Origin: an uncultured Clostridia bacterium
GTDB taxonomy: Bacteria > Bacillota > Clostridia > TANB77 > CAG-508
Length of the DNA: 64,000 bases
Assembly (NCBI GenBank): GCA_934120135.1
Contig: CAKOTK010000001.1
Coordinates: 62,001-126,000 of the forward strand
Reading direction: 5' to 3'
Under the pieces are notes generated by a model. The model worked only from the letters and a program-made list of their open reading frames with translations. It did no database searches and was not told the DNA's origin. Shown here piece by piece: positions 8,940 to 17,407 of this stretch. The stretch's first letter is position 1, and every line of letters begins with the position of its first letter. The position numbers were made by a program, and so were the translations under genes.

Positions 8940-9422
8940 CTATTTTTGTTCTTCTGGTGTTGAATATTCTAGTGTGCCTGGAATAACTTTGTCTATAAAT
9001 AGTATTCCTTCTAAGTGGTCTATTTCGTGAGCTATTGCTTGTGCTAACAAGCCTTCTCCCTCTATTTTTATTTTTTCTCCATTTTCGTTTAAGGCTTCCA
9101 TTACTACTTTTTCTGGTCTTATTACTTTACCAAACTGATTTGGAAAACTTAGGCAACCTTCTTCTACTTCTTGTGTTCCTTTTTCTTTTACTATTTTAGG
9201 ATTTACTAATTTAATTGGTCCTTTTTCATCATACAAATCAATTACTACTAGTCTTTTTAATATTCCTATTTGTGGAGCCGCTAAACCTACTCCATCATAC
9301 TTGTGCATAGTTTCAACCATGTCGTCTAATATTTCTCTTATTTTATCATCAACTATTTCTACTTCTCTTGATTTTTTTCTTAGTATTTCGTCTGTTGTTT
9401 GTCTTATAAGTCTTATTGCCAT
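8940..9422 (-). CDS. def: Peptide deformylase
   Basis: 160 residues. A metalloenzyme that removes the formyl group from nascent proteins. All three motifs are intact: G-V-G-L-A-A-P-Q-I-G (44-53), E-E-G-C-L-S-F-P (about 87-94) and the metal-binding H-E-I-D-H (His-Glu-x-x-His). Starts 12 nt after the priA stop, inside the operon. Confidence 0.97.
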   Translation of the reverse strand: MAIRLIRQTTDEILRKKSREVEIVDDKIREILDDMVETMHKYDGVGLAAPQIGILKRLVVIDLYDEKGPIKLVNPKIVKEKGTQEVEEGCLSFPNQFGKVIRPEKVVMEALNENGEKIKIEGEGLLAQAIAHEIDHLEGILFIDKVIPGTLEYSTPEEQK

Positions 9423-9434
9423 AAAAAACTCCTC

Positions 9435-11687
9435 TCACATCCAATTGTTAGGATTTAAATCAACACTAACTCTGTTAATATTATTTTTTCCTTCTTTGGT
9501 TTGTCCATATTCATTTAACATATCATTTATCAAATTGATTGTTTCGTCACCAAATTTACATTTAATAATTATACGAAAACGATATTTGTTTTTTATTTTG
9601 TCTACTGGTGCTGGCATTCCTTTATATAACATTATTCCTAAATTCTCGGTAATTACTCTGTTTTTTAGGTATTTGTGTAATTGCTCTGTTATTTTAAATG
9701 CTGACATTTTGTTTTCTGAACTAACACCAACTACTATTATATCGCAAAATGGTGGATATTTCAATTGTTTTCTCAACATAATCTCTGTATCATAAAACAA
9801 TTGATAATCTTGTTTTTTAGCACATTCTATACTAAAGTTGTCAGGATTATATGTTTGTATTATTACTTTGCCTTGTGTTTCTTCTCTCCCTGCTCTACCT
9901 GCCACCTGTGTTAGTATTTGGAAGGTTCTTTCTGTTGCTCTAAAGTCGTCTATGTTTAAACTACTATCTGCTGCAATAACTCCTACTAAAGTAACATTTG
10001 GAAAGTGGTGTCCTTTTACTACCATTTGTGTTCCTATTAAAATGTCTATGTTTTCGTTCTTAAACTTGTTTAATATTTCTTCATGTGAATTCTTTTTAGT
10101 TACTGTGTCCACATCCATACGTATTGTTGTTGCTTCTGGAAATAGTAAGTTTATTTGTTCTTCTAGTTTTTGTGTTCCTGCCCCAAAATATCTAATGTTT
10201 TTGCCATGACATTCTGGGCATTCTTTTACAACCTCTTCTTCATATCCGCAATAATGGCATTTTAGCTTTTTGTTACTTGCATGATATGTTAATGTAATAT
10301 CACAATTTTTGCATTTTATAGTATGTCCACAATCTCTACACATTACAAAGGTTGAAAATCCTCTTCGGTTTAAAAATAGTATTGTTTGCTTATGGTTTTG
10401 CAAGTTCTCTTTTATTGCTTGGTGCAACTTTCCACTAATCATAGATTTGTTGCCTTGTTCTAGTTCATGCCTCAAGTCTATTACCTCTACCTCTGGAAGT
10501 TTTGCATTATTAGCTCTTTTAGTTAATTTTAGTAGTTCTATTTCTCCGGTTTGCGTTTTATAATATGTATCCAAATCAGGTGTGGCGCTTCCTTCTACTA
10601 AACATATACTATTTTCTTTTGCTAAATATCTAGCAATTTCTCTAGTATGATATTTTGGCGTAGTTTCTGATTTATATGATTGGTCATGCTCTTCGTCTAT
10701 AATAATTAAACCTAAATCTTGAATTGGAGCAAATATTGCAGAACGTGCTCCTATTACAATTTTAGCCTCTCCTCTTTTTATTTTGTTCCACTGGTCATAT
10801 CTTTCACCTACTGATAGTTTACTATGTAATACTGCAATGTTTTCTTCTCCAAAACGTGCTACAAATCTATCTACTGTTTGTGGTGTTAATGATATTTCTG
10901 GAACTAACATCAAGCTTGATTTTCCTAAGTTTAACACTTTATCTATTAGTTGCAAATATATTTCTGTTTTTCCTGAACCAGTTACACCAAATAGTAAAAA
11001 TTCAGAGTTAAATTGATCATCTATCGCATCTGCTACTGCATTATATGCTTTACTCTGTTCGTCATTTAGTGGAAGTGGCTTGTCTCTATTTATTGCTTTA
11101 TGTAAAAATGGATTTCTTTCTACCTGCTTTTCTACTATTTCTATATATCCATTTTTTTGTAATGTGTTTAGTACAGCTTTGCTCACATCTGCAAATGTTT
11201 CTAAATCTGATATTATTACTCCTTCATTTTCTATTAAAAATTCCAATGCTCTTATTTGTTTATCTGATTTTATAGTTCTGCTCTCTATTTCTTGTTGTAT
11301 TTGTTCTGCATCCTTTTTTAAATATACAAAGTTTGCATTTTTTTCTTTTACTCTATTTTCTACTACTTTTGCAGTAGTTCCCGGTGGCAACATTAGTTTT
11401 ATACAATCTGATATATTACAAAAATATCTTTTAGCCATCCAATTTGCAAGTTTTATGCTTTTCTCGTCTAAATAGTTGCCATTTACATCACTAATTTCTT
11501 TTACTTTATATTCAGAAGTTTCTTTAATATTAACTACAAAACCTTCGTCTAATTCTTTTCTATTTGAAAAAGGCACAAGAACTCTAGCACCTAATTTTAT
11601 TTTAGGTGCTAATTCGTCTGGTATTTTATAATCAAATACTTTATTTAATTGCTTTGCATTACTATTTAATATTACTTCTGCTATCAT
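9435..11687 (-). CDS. priA: Primosomal helicase PriA
   Basis: 750 residues from the ATG at 11687, which follows AAAGAGTG; an upstream TTG at 11714 in the same frame has no ribosome site. PriA restarts stalled replication forks. Visible are the 3'-DNA-binding N-terminal domain, Walker A G-V-T-G-S-G-K-T-E, the I-I-D-E-E-H (DEAH-type) box, and two zinc-binding Cys clusters (C-R-D-C, C-K-N-C, C-H-Y-C, C-P-E-C, about residues 445-490) before the helicase C domain. A small inverted repeat (TTTAGAC/GTCTAAA, 11699-11722) spans the gmk stop and priA leader. Confidence 0.96.
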   Translation of the reverse strand: MIAEVILNSNAKQLNKVFDYKIPDELAPKIKLGARVLVPFSNRKELDEGFVVNIKETSEYKVKEISDVNGNYLDEKSIKLANWMAKRYFCNISDCIKLMLPPGTTAKVVENRVKEKNANFVYLKKDAEQIQQEIESRTIKSDKQIRALEFLIENEGVIISDLETFADVSKAVLNTLQKNGYIEIVEKQVERNPFLHKAINRDKPLPLNDEQSKAYNAVADAIDDQFNSEFLLFGVTGSGKTEIYLQLIDKVLNLGKSSLMLVPEISLTPQTVDRFVARFGEENIAVLHSKLSVGERYDQWNKIKRGEAKIVIGARSAIFAPIQDLGLIIIDEEHDQSYKSETTPKYHTREIARYLAKENSICLVEGSATPDLDTYYKTQTGEIELLKLTKRANNAKLPEVEVIDLRHELEQGNKSMISGKLHQAIKENLQNHKQTILFLNRRGFSTFVMCRDCGHTIKCKNCDITLTYHASNKKLKCHYCGYEEEVVKECPECHGKNIRYFGAGTQKLEEQINLLFPEATTIRMDVDTVTKKNSHEEILNKFKNENIDILIGTQMVVKGHHFPNVTLVGVIAADSSLNIDDFRATERTFQILTQVAGRAGREETQGKVIIQTYNPDNFSIECAKKQDYQLFYDTEIMLRKQLKYPPFCDIIVVGVSSENKMSAFKITEQLHKYLKNRVITENLGIMLYKGMPAPVDKIKNKYRFRIIIKCKFGDETINLINDMLNEYGQTKEGKNNINRVSVDLNPNNWM

Positions 11688-11717
11688 ATTCACTCTTTTT
11701 AGACAAAAAAGCAAAGT

Positions 11718-12293
11718 CTAAAACTCTGCTTCTGTCATATTGTATTCACTTTTTATTATTTCCATTATGATATTAACTGTTTTTTCAAGGTTGTTATTTT
11801 TTATTACGTAATCATATATTCCAATTTTAGATTCTTCATATTGTAGACGATTTAAGCGTAACTCAATATCTTTTGGGCTTGGCTTATCTATTCTGTTTTC
11901 TAAACGTCTTCTTAGTTCTTCTTTTGGAACCTTTAAAAATATAGTTACAATTTTGGTATCATTACCCAATAATTTTAATAGGTTTTCAACACCATTTACT
12001 TCAATGTCTTTTACTATAATTTTACCATTTTGCATCTTTTCATTTAATAATTTTCTTGAGGTTCCATAGTAATGATTATGATGAGCTGAGTATTCATATA
12101 ATTCTCCTCTAGCTATCATTGCCTCAAATTCCTCTGTTGATACAAAATTATATGTTTTGCCTGGTATATCATTTTCTCTAGGAGCTCTATCTGTAAAAGA
12201 TGGAAGTGATTCAACATTATCCATTCTTTCTATTAGCTCTTTTTTTATGGTATCTTTACCAGCACCTGAAACTCCAGATAATAATACTAACAT
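11718..12293 (-). CDS. gmk: Guanylate kinase
   Basis: 191 residues. Phosphorylates GMP to GDP. The P-loop reads G-V-S-G-A-G-K-D-T, with Asp where most family members have Ser/Gly. The GMP-binding S-F-T-D-R-A-P-R-E-N-D block and Y-E-Y-S-A-H-H-N-H-Y-Y-G-T motif follow. The ATG overlaps the 3' end of rpoZ by 7 nt, so translation is probably coupled. The partnering with rpoZ and remA is the standard Firmicute order. Confidence 0.96.
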   Translation of the reverse strand: MLVLLSGVSGAGKDTIKKELIERMDNVESLPSFTDRAPRENDIPGKTYNFVSTEEFEAMIARGELYEYSAHHNHYYGTSRKLLNEKMQNGKIIVKDIEVNGVENLLKLLGNDTKIVTIFLKVPKEELRRRLENRIDKPSPKDIELRLNRLQYEESKIGIYDYVIKNNNLEKTVNIIMEIIKSEYNMTEAEF

Positions 12294-12475
12294 GGTTTCA
12301 CCTTACCTTCTGCTATTTCATCAGCAGCAAGTGATACTGGTGATGGTTCATCTTTTCTTGTTAAAGGTGTACTTCCAGCAGCTATTTGTCTAGCTCTTTT
12401 TGAGGTAACAGTTACTAATCTAAAACGATTATCTACCTTTTCTAATAATTCTAATACAGTTGGTTTTACTAACAT
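12287..12475 (-). CDS. rpoZ: RNA polymerase omega subunit
   Basis: 62 residues, a short omega. The conserved N-terminal V-D-N-R-F-R-L-V-x-V-x-x-K-R-A-R-Q-I block binds the beta' C-terminus, and A-A-D-E-I-A-E-G-K follows. Sits between remA and gmk, overlapping gmk by 7 nt. Confidence 0.95.
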   Translation of the reverse strand: MLVKPTVLELLEKVDNRFRLVTVTSKRARQIAAGSTPLTRKDEPSPVSLAADEIAEGKVKPC

Positions 12476-12490
12476 ATTTTTCCCTTCTTT

Positions 12491-12748
12491 CTATTCAGTT
12501 TCTACTTTATTTGTGTCGCCTTCAAATCTTCCGGCTACTGTTTCTGGTTGAACTGCTGATAATACAACATGGTTTGAGTCCATTACTATTACAGCTCTTG
12601 TTCTTCTACCACATGTAGCATCAATTGCCCTTCCAGTATCTTTGGCATCTTGTACTAATCTTTTAATTGGTGCAGATTCTGGGCTTACTATAGCTATTAT
12701 TCTATCTGATGATACAATATTTCCAAAACCTATATTTATCAATTGCAT
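12491..12748 (-). CDS. remA: RemA/DUF370-family DNA-binding regulator
   Basis: 85 residues. RemA (YlzA) in Bacillus subtilis forms a ring that bends promoter DNA and activates matrix and osmoprotectant genes. The family blocks [13 protein letters not shown]-x-P-x-[18 protein letters not shown] and H-V-V-L-S-A-x-Q are present. Location between yicC and rpoZ/gmk is typical. Its targets in this organism are unknown. Confidence 0.95.
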   Translation of the reverse strand: MQLINIGFGNIVSSDRIIAIVSPESAPIKRLVQDAKDTGRAIDATCGRRTRAVIVMDSNHVVLSAVQPETVAGRFEGDTNKVETE

Positions 12749-12763
12749 AAAAGTCCTCCTTTG

Positions 12764-13639
12764 TTATTCAATATTTTGAATTTGTTCTCTTATGTCTTCT
12801 AATACAGTTTTCATTTCTATTACTAAATTAGTAATTTCTAATTTTCCTGATTTTGAACCAATTGTGTTTGTTTCTCTATTCATTTCTTGAATTAAGAAAT
12901 CTAGCTTTTTACCTACTGGTTCTTCTTGTTCTAGTAAATTTTTAAATTGTGCTATATGGCTTTTTAGTCTGGTTAGCTCTTCCTCTGTAGAACATTTATC
13001 AGAGTAAATTACTATTTCTTGAGCTAATCTGTCTTTATCTACTATGTCAATTTTTAAAAGCTCTTTTATTCTTTCTTCTAATTTTACTATATATTCTTCT
13101 ACAAGTCCAGTAGAAAGTTCAGAAATTTTGTTAACATTTTCTTCTACACTTGATAATCTTGTTTGTAAATCTTGTTTAATTTTGCTTCCTTCTATGCTTC
13201 TCATATCTATAAAATTGTCTATAGCTGTTTCTAAGCACTCTGACAACTCTTGCCAAATCGTTTCTAAACTATCTTCTTCTAATTGAATATTTAATACATC
13301 TGGCATTTTAGAAACCTCTGTAGCTCTAAGTCCACTTGGTATATCAGCCTCTTCTGCAAGTTCTGTTAGTTCTTTTATATATAGCTTAGCTAATTCTTTA
13401 TTAAGTACTACATTTTTTCCATCCAGTCCATAATTAGCATAGCTTATAAATACTTCTATTTTTCCCCTTGCAACTCTATTTAATACTGATTTTCTAACTT
13501 TGTCTTCTAAGTATAGTAAGTTTCTTGGTGCTTTAACAGTAATATCTGCATATTTGTGGTTTACTGAACGAATTTCCACCAAATACTCTCGTCCATCTTT
13601 TTCTAGCTTTGCTCTTCCAAAGCCTGTCATACTTTTCAT
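12764..13639 (-). CDS. yicC: YicC/YloC-family endoribonuclease
   Basis: 291 residues. Starts with the family signature M-K-S-M-T-G-F-G-R and ends in the DUF1732 domain containing F-L-I-Q-E-M-N-R-E-x-N-T-x-G-S-K-S. The middle is rich in predicted helix. Family members have been shown to be metal-dependent endoribonucleases. First gene of the conserved yicC-remA-rpoZ-gmk block, 21 nt after the Lys/Thr-rich gene. Confidence 0.93.
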   Translation of the reverse strand: MKSMTGFGRAKLEKDGREYLVEIRSVNHKYADITVKAPRNLLYLEDKVRKSVLNRVARGKIEVFISYANYGLDGKNVVLNKELAKLYIKELTELAEEADIPSGLRATEVSKMPDVLNIQLEEDSLETIWQELSECLETAIDNFIDMRSIEGSKIKQDLQTRLSSVEENVNKISELSTGLVEEYIVKLEERIKELLKIDIVDKDRLAQEIVIYSDKCSTEEELTRLKSHIAQFKNLLEQEEPVGKKLDFLIQEMNRETNTIGSKSGKLEITNLVIEMKTVLEDIREQIQNIE

Positions 13640-13660
13640 TGTATTATTTTCCTCTCATAT

Positions 13661-14539
13661 TTATTTTTTTACAATTTCTTTTTTTATTGAATCAATTAAA
13701 TATTGTTTTTTCATTTTTTTGTAAACTATTATTGATTTTGCTGTGTAATATATTGCAATTGCATATGTTAAAAGTACTGCAATTATTACAAATTTACTGT
13801 TCAACATTATGTCTATATAAATAAATGCTAACATACAAAGTGCTAAAAATAATATTTCGATTCCATATATTGCTGCTTTTCCACTATCTTTTTTATATGC
13901 AAATTCAAAGATTCCTATTGCCACTGCAAGTAAAGATACTGCAAATACTTTTAAGTCTACTATAAATATTGAGTTTTCAATATTCATAAAACCAAGAATT
14001 ATACAGTTTAAAAATAGAACTATCGCAATTGCTATAATTATATTTTTAAATACTTCTCCATTCATCTTTTTTTGTTGTTCTTCTGTTACAGTCTTCTTTG
14101 ACTTTATTTCTTGTTTTAGAACTTTTTGCATTTCTTGCATATCTACTGTTTTGACTTCTTTTTTAGTTTCAACTTCTTCTATAACCTCTTCAGTCTCAAG
14201 TTTTGTATCAATTTCTTTTACTGCCTCTTCAACCTCAGCTTTTGTATCAATTTCTTTTACCACTTTTTTCTTACTTCTAGTTGGCTTTTTCTCTGTTTTC
14301 TTGCTAGGTTCTGCTTTCTTAGTTGTTGCCTTTTTAGCTGTTGTTTTTTTAGTTGTAGTCTTTGTAGTAGTTTCTTTTTTAGCAGTTGATTTTGTACCAG
14401 TCTCCTTTTTAGCTGCTGGTTTTGTGGTTTTCTTTGTTGTTGTTTTTTTACTAGTAGATTTTGTAGTTGTTTTCTTTTCTACTGGCTCTGTTTTTTTAGT
14501 AGTCTTTTTTGTAGTTTTTTCTTCCTTTTCTGTTGGCAT
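13661..14539 (-). CDS. Lys/Thr-rich tail fused to a four-helix membrane domain, unknown function
   Basis: 292 residues. Residues 1-105 are almost entirely Lys, Thr, Ala, Ser and Glu, in KKTT-, TKST- and AKKET-like repeats resembling histone-H1 or AlgP-type tails. Residues 105-150 are acidic with V-K-E-I-D-T-K and E-V-E-T-K-K-E-V repeats. Residues 165-280 hold four hydrophobic helices. The start is supported by AAAAGGAG. It lies between rsmE (14 nt) and yicC (21 nt), so it is part of the housekeeping operon. I do not recognise a family. The basic tail would face the cytoplasm if it follows the positive-inside rule and could bind nucleic acid or the ribosome; that is only inference. Confidence 0.8.
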   Translation of the reverse strand: MPTEKEEKTTKKTTKKTEPVEKKTTTKSTSKKTTTKKTTKPAAKKETGTKSTAKKETTTKTTTKKTTAKKATTKKAEPSKKTEKKPTRSKKKVVKEIDTKAEVEEAVKEIDTKLETEEVIEEVETKKEVKTVDMQEMQKVLKQEIKSKKTVTEEQQKKMNGEVFKNIIIAIAIVLFLNCIILGFMNIENSIFIVDLKVFAVSLLAVAIGIFEFAYKKDSGKAAIYGIEILFLALCMLAFIYIDIMLNSKFVIIAVLLTYAIAIYYTAKSIIVYKKMKKQYLIDSIKKEIVKK

Positions 14540-14553
14540 TTTAATTTCTCCTT

Positions 14554-15297
14554 TTATAATTCAAATTCATATACAATGTTGCTCATAATACTAATTGATG
14601 CTGTTTCTGTTCTTAATATTCTTTTTCCTAATGTTACCACTTTTGCACCTGCTTTTGCAAGTTTTTCTACTTCTGTTTTGTCCATTCCACCTTCTGGACC
14701 TATTATAATTCCAATTTTTAAATTTTTAGTTCCATCTAGCTTTTTCAACTCATTTTTTAAAGTGTTTTCCTTTTCTTCTTCATAAGCTAAAATTACTGCA
14801 TCAAATTCTTTAATTTTTTCACACAAATTATTTATATCAATTGGCATTTCAACTGTTGGTATTAAATCTCTTCCACTTTGCTTTGCAGCTGATTCTGCAA
14901 TTTTTTGCCAACGTTCTATTTTCTTGCCTTCTTTTTTACTGTCTAGTTTTACTACACATCTTACCATTTCAACCGGCACTATTTGCTTAGCACCTAATTC
15001 TGTATTTTTTTGTATTATATATTCCATTTTATCTGCTTTTGGAAGTCCCTGAAATATTGTAACTTGTACATTGCTTTCCACAAAACTTTTTACGCAGTCT
15101 TGTATATCACACATTACATATTCAGGAGTAATTTGAGATATTGTAGTAATATAGTTTAAGGTTGTATCTAAATTGCAAATAGTTAGTTCTTCTCCAATTT
15201 TAGCTCTTAGTACTTGATTTATATGTTTTACATCTTCTCCAATTATCCTTATTTTGTTTTCTTCAATTTGATTTGTTTTTACGAAAAATTTTGGCAT
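14554..15297 (-). CDS. rsmE: 16S rRNA m3U1498 methyltransferase
   Basis: 247 residues from the ATG at 15297 (AAAGGAG 7 nt upstream; an in-frame start at 15333 is not supported). SPOUT-fold methyltransferase that methylates U1498 of 16S rRNA. N-terminal PUA-like domain (about 1-75); knot region with I-I-G-P-E-G-G-M and L-G-K-R-I-L-R-T-E-T-A near the C-terminus. Confidence 0.95.
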   Translation of the reverse strand: MPKFFVKTNQIEENKIRIIGEDVKHINQVLRAKIGEELTICNLDTTLNYITTISQITPEYVMCDIQDCVKSFVESNVQVTIFQGLPKADKMEYIIQKNTELGAKQIVPVEMVRCVVKLDSKKEGKKIERWQKIAESAAKQSGRDLIPTVEMPIDINNLCEKIKEFDAVILAYEEEKENTLKNELKKLDGTKNLKIGIIIGPEGGMDKTEVEKLAKAGAKVVTLGKRILRTETASISIMSNIVYEFEL

Positions 15298-15367
15298 TGT
15301 TTCTCCTTTTAAATTACTTATATATTTTACCACATTATTATAAAATTGCCAATGGGAACATTAAATT

Positions 15368-16009
15368 TTAAATTATTTCTTCTATAATTTCTTGTATATT
15401 TGTAACTGGCTTTGCTCCTTGTTTGATAAGATCATTTGTGCCATATGAATTTGTGCTTGTGATGTTACCTGGTATTACAAATACATCTTTTCCTTGTTCT
15501 AGAGCATAGTCTACTGTAATTAGGGTTCCACTTTTTTGTTTTGCTTCTACTACTAATACTCCATTTGAAAGTCCACTAATTATTCTGTTTCTTGATGGAA
15601 AGTTCATTGGTAATGGCTTTATATGTGGCTCATATTCTGTTATTACTGCTCCACCTTTTTTTACAATCTCATTACATAATTCTTTATTTTCAGCTGGATA
15701 TATGTGTTTTAATCCACTTCCCAATACCGCTACTGTTTTTCCATTTGCTTTAACAGCACCTAAATGTGCATATGTATCAATTCCTCTTGCCAGTCCACTT
15801 ACTATTACAAAGCCTTCTTTGGCAAGTTCATAAGCAAAATTAAAAGCCACTCTTTTGCCATAGTCACTTGCATCTCTGCAACCAATTATAGCTATTGATG
15901 GCTTATTTAAAACTAATTCATCACCCACTAAATATAATTTAGCAGGTGATGAATATATATTGTTTAATTTTTCTGGATATTCTTTTTGAGCTTGATAAAT
16001 AATTTTCAT
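15368..16009 (-). CDS. dprA: DprA/Smf DNA-processing protein, minimal form
   Basis: 213 residues from the ATG at 16009, which has TAGGAGG 9 nt upstream. The Rossmann-fold core is complete: I-G-C-R-D-A-S-D-Y-G, S-G-L-A-R-G-I-D, G-S-G-L-K-H-I-Y-P-x-E-N, F-P-S-R-N-R-I-I and E-A-K-x-K-S-G-T-L-I-T. The usual N-terminal SAM-like and C-terminal winged-helix domains are missing, so it is about 150 residues shorter than a standard DprA. DprA loads RecA on incoming ssDNA; some short Smf-like relatives have other roles. No frameshift was seen at either end. Confidence 0.9.
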   Translation of the reverse strand: MKIIYQAQKEYPEKLNNIYSSPAKLYLVGDELVLNKPSIAIIGCRDASDYGKRVAFNFAYELAKEGFVIVSGLARGIDTYAHLGAVKANGKTVAVLGSGLKHIYPAENKELCNEIVKKGGAVITEYEPHIKPLPMNFPSRNRIISGLSNGVLVVEAKQKSGTLITVDYALEQGKDVFVIPGNITSTNSYGTNDLIKQGAKPVTNIQEIIEEII

Positions 16010-16047
16010 AAAATTTCCTCCTAAAATAATCAAGCCCCGTTTTTTTA

Positions 16048-16884
16048 TTATTTTACTGATTTTACTACGTTTTCCATTAACATAGCAATTGTCATTGGTC
16101 CAACTCCACCTGGAACTGGAGTAATATATGATACTTTACTTTCTACATTTTGATAGTCAACGTCCCCTACAAGTTTTCCATCTTCATTTCTGTTTATTCC
16201 CACATCTATTACCACTGCACCTTCTTTTACCATATCTGCTGTTACAAATTTAGGTTTTCCAATTGCTGCGACTAAAATGTCTGCTTGTTTTGTTATTTCT
16301 CCTAAATTTTTTGTTCTTGAGTGGCAGATAGTTACTGTTGCGTTTTTGTTTAATAAGCATTGTGCTAAAGGTTTACCTACAATATTGCTTCTACCAATAA
16401 CTACTGCATGTTTGCCTTCTATATCTATGTTATATTCTTCTAGCATTTTCATAACTCCTGCTGGTGTACAAGATACAAAGCAATCTTCTCCAATAGCTAG
16501 TTTGCCTACATTTATTGGATGAAATCCATCTACATCTTTTTTGTAATCTATAGCATTAAAAGCTTCTCTGATGTCTAAATGCTTTGGTATTGGACTTTGT
16601 AGTAAAATCCCATTAACATCTTTTCTATTGTTTAGTTCTTTAATTAAGTTTAATAGTTCTTCTCTTGTTGTGCTTTCAGGTAATAAAAATTCTTCAAACT
16701 CAACTCCAATTTCATTACATGCTTTACTTTTATTACGCACATATACTGCTGATGCACTATCATTTCCAACCATTATTACTGCTAATTTAGGAAATATACC
16801 TTTTTCTTTTAGCTCATCAACCTCTATCTTTAAGTTTGCTCTTACCTTTGCTGCTAGTTCTTTTCCATTTATAATTATTGCCAT
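16048..16884 (-). CDS. folD: Bifunctional 5,10-methylene-THF dehydrogenase/cyclohydrolase
   Basis: 278 residues. Interconverts methylene-, methenyl- and 10-formyl-THF; the last product feeds the fmt reaction encoded at the far end of this operon. The catalytic Y-V-R-N-K-S-K region, L-L-Q-S-P-I-P-K-H, D-G-F-H-P, G-R-S-N-I-V-G-K-P and P-V-P-G-G-V-G-P-M-T motifs are intact. First gene of the operon. Confidence 0.97.
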   Translation of the reverse strand: MAIIINGKELAAKVRANLKIEVDELKEKGIFPKLAVIMVGNDSASAVYVRNKSKACNEIGVEFEEFLLPESTTREELLNLIKELNNRKDVNGILLQSPIPKHLDIREAFNAIDYKKDVDGFHPINVGKLAIGEDCFVSCTPAGVMKMLEEYNIDIEGKHAVVIGRSNIVGKPLAQCLLNKNATVTICHSRTKNLGEITKQADILVAAIGKPKFVTADMVKEGAVVIDVGINRNEDGKLVGDVDYQNVESKVSYITPVPGGVGPMTIAMLMENVVKSVK

Positions 16885-16911
16885 TTGTTTTCTCCTTCTT
16901 TATTTTGTCTT

Positions 16912-16940
16912 ATTATATAATACCGTTGTTCAAATAGCAA
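16912..16940 (-). promoter_or_regulatory. Promoter of the folD-fmt operon
   Basis: Minus-strand TTGCTA (16935-16940) and TATAAT (16912-16917) with a 17-nt spacer, 28 nt before the folD ATG. It diverges from the promoter of the + strand orphan gene at 17050. Confidence 0.7.
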
Positions 16941-16966
16941 CATTTTTTTGTTTTAAGTACGTGTGT

Positions 16967-16995
16967 TTGCTTTTTATCCGATTTTATGGTATAAT
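16967..16995 (+). promoter_or_regulatory. Promoter of orphan gene 17050
   Basis: TTGCTT (16967-16972) and TATAAT (16990-16995) with a 17-nt spacer, 54 nt before the ATG. Confidence 0.75.
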
Positions 16996-17049
16996 CTATA
17001 TAACTTCACTATATGTGAAACCATATTTTATATAAAGGAGATACACACC

Positions 17050-17367
17050 ATGAAAACTGCAACAGACATTACGAAGGCGTACAAGGAAGCCTACCGGAAG
17101 GACAACGACCTGATTTACTTCCTCCTTGGAGGAACGGTGAATGATTTTTTGGAAGAAGAATTCAAAAAAGCCCAAGCAGGGTATAAGACGTTTCCATACG
17201 AAATGTCTTATGAGGCTTTTGAAGAAAAGTTTTTGGATCCGCAAATTGCCCGAAAAATTTTTCAAAGAGCCGGATTCGATGTTACCTTCTTCACTACGCC
17301 TTCAACGGGGCATCTTTTCTGGAAAAAGCCAGGGGTAAGGATGGCGAAAATTACAATTAGTCACTAA
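17050..17367 (+). CDS. Small G+C-rich orphan protein, unknown function
   Basis: 105 residues from the ATG at 17050, with AAAGGAG 9 nt upstream. No family recognised. It is soluble, with a charged start (K-A-Y-K-E-A-Y-R-K-D-N-D), a short hydrophobic Y-F-L-L-G-G, and a C-terminus ending R-M-A-K-I-T-I-S-H. Base use differs sharply from the neighbours: G+C is about mid-40s percent by eye, with codons such as GCG, CCG, CGG and ACG that the surrounding genes avoid. It has its own promoter and a strong terminator and sits between minus-strand genes. Together these suggest a transferred single-gene unit. A similar unit occurs at 55712. Confidence 0.7.
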   Translation: MKTATDITKAYKEAYRKDNDLIYFLLGGTVNDFLEEEFKKAQAGYKTFPYEMSYEAFEEKFLDPQIARKIFQRAGFDVTFFTTPSTGHLFWKKPGVRMAKITISH

Positions 17368-17375
17368 TCCTTTTT

Positions 17376-17407
17376 CCTGTCACAACAATTGTTGTGGCAG
17401 GATTTTT
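17376..17407 (+). terminator. Terminator of orphan gene 17050
   Basis: Near-perfect 26-nt palindrome from CCTG (17376) to CAGG (17401), with CACAACA/TGTTGTG in the middle, followed by TTTTTA on the + strand. Confidence 0.88.

Noticed and set aside
14126..14588. Plus-strand ORFs opposite the Lys/Thr-rich gene
   Set aside because: Low-complexity shadows of the repeat-rich sense strand; no ribosome sites.
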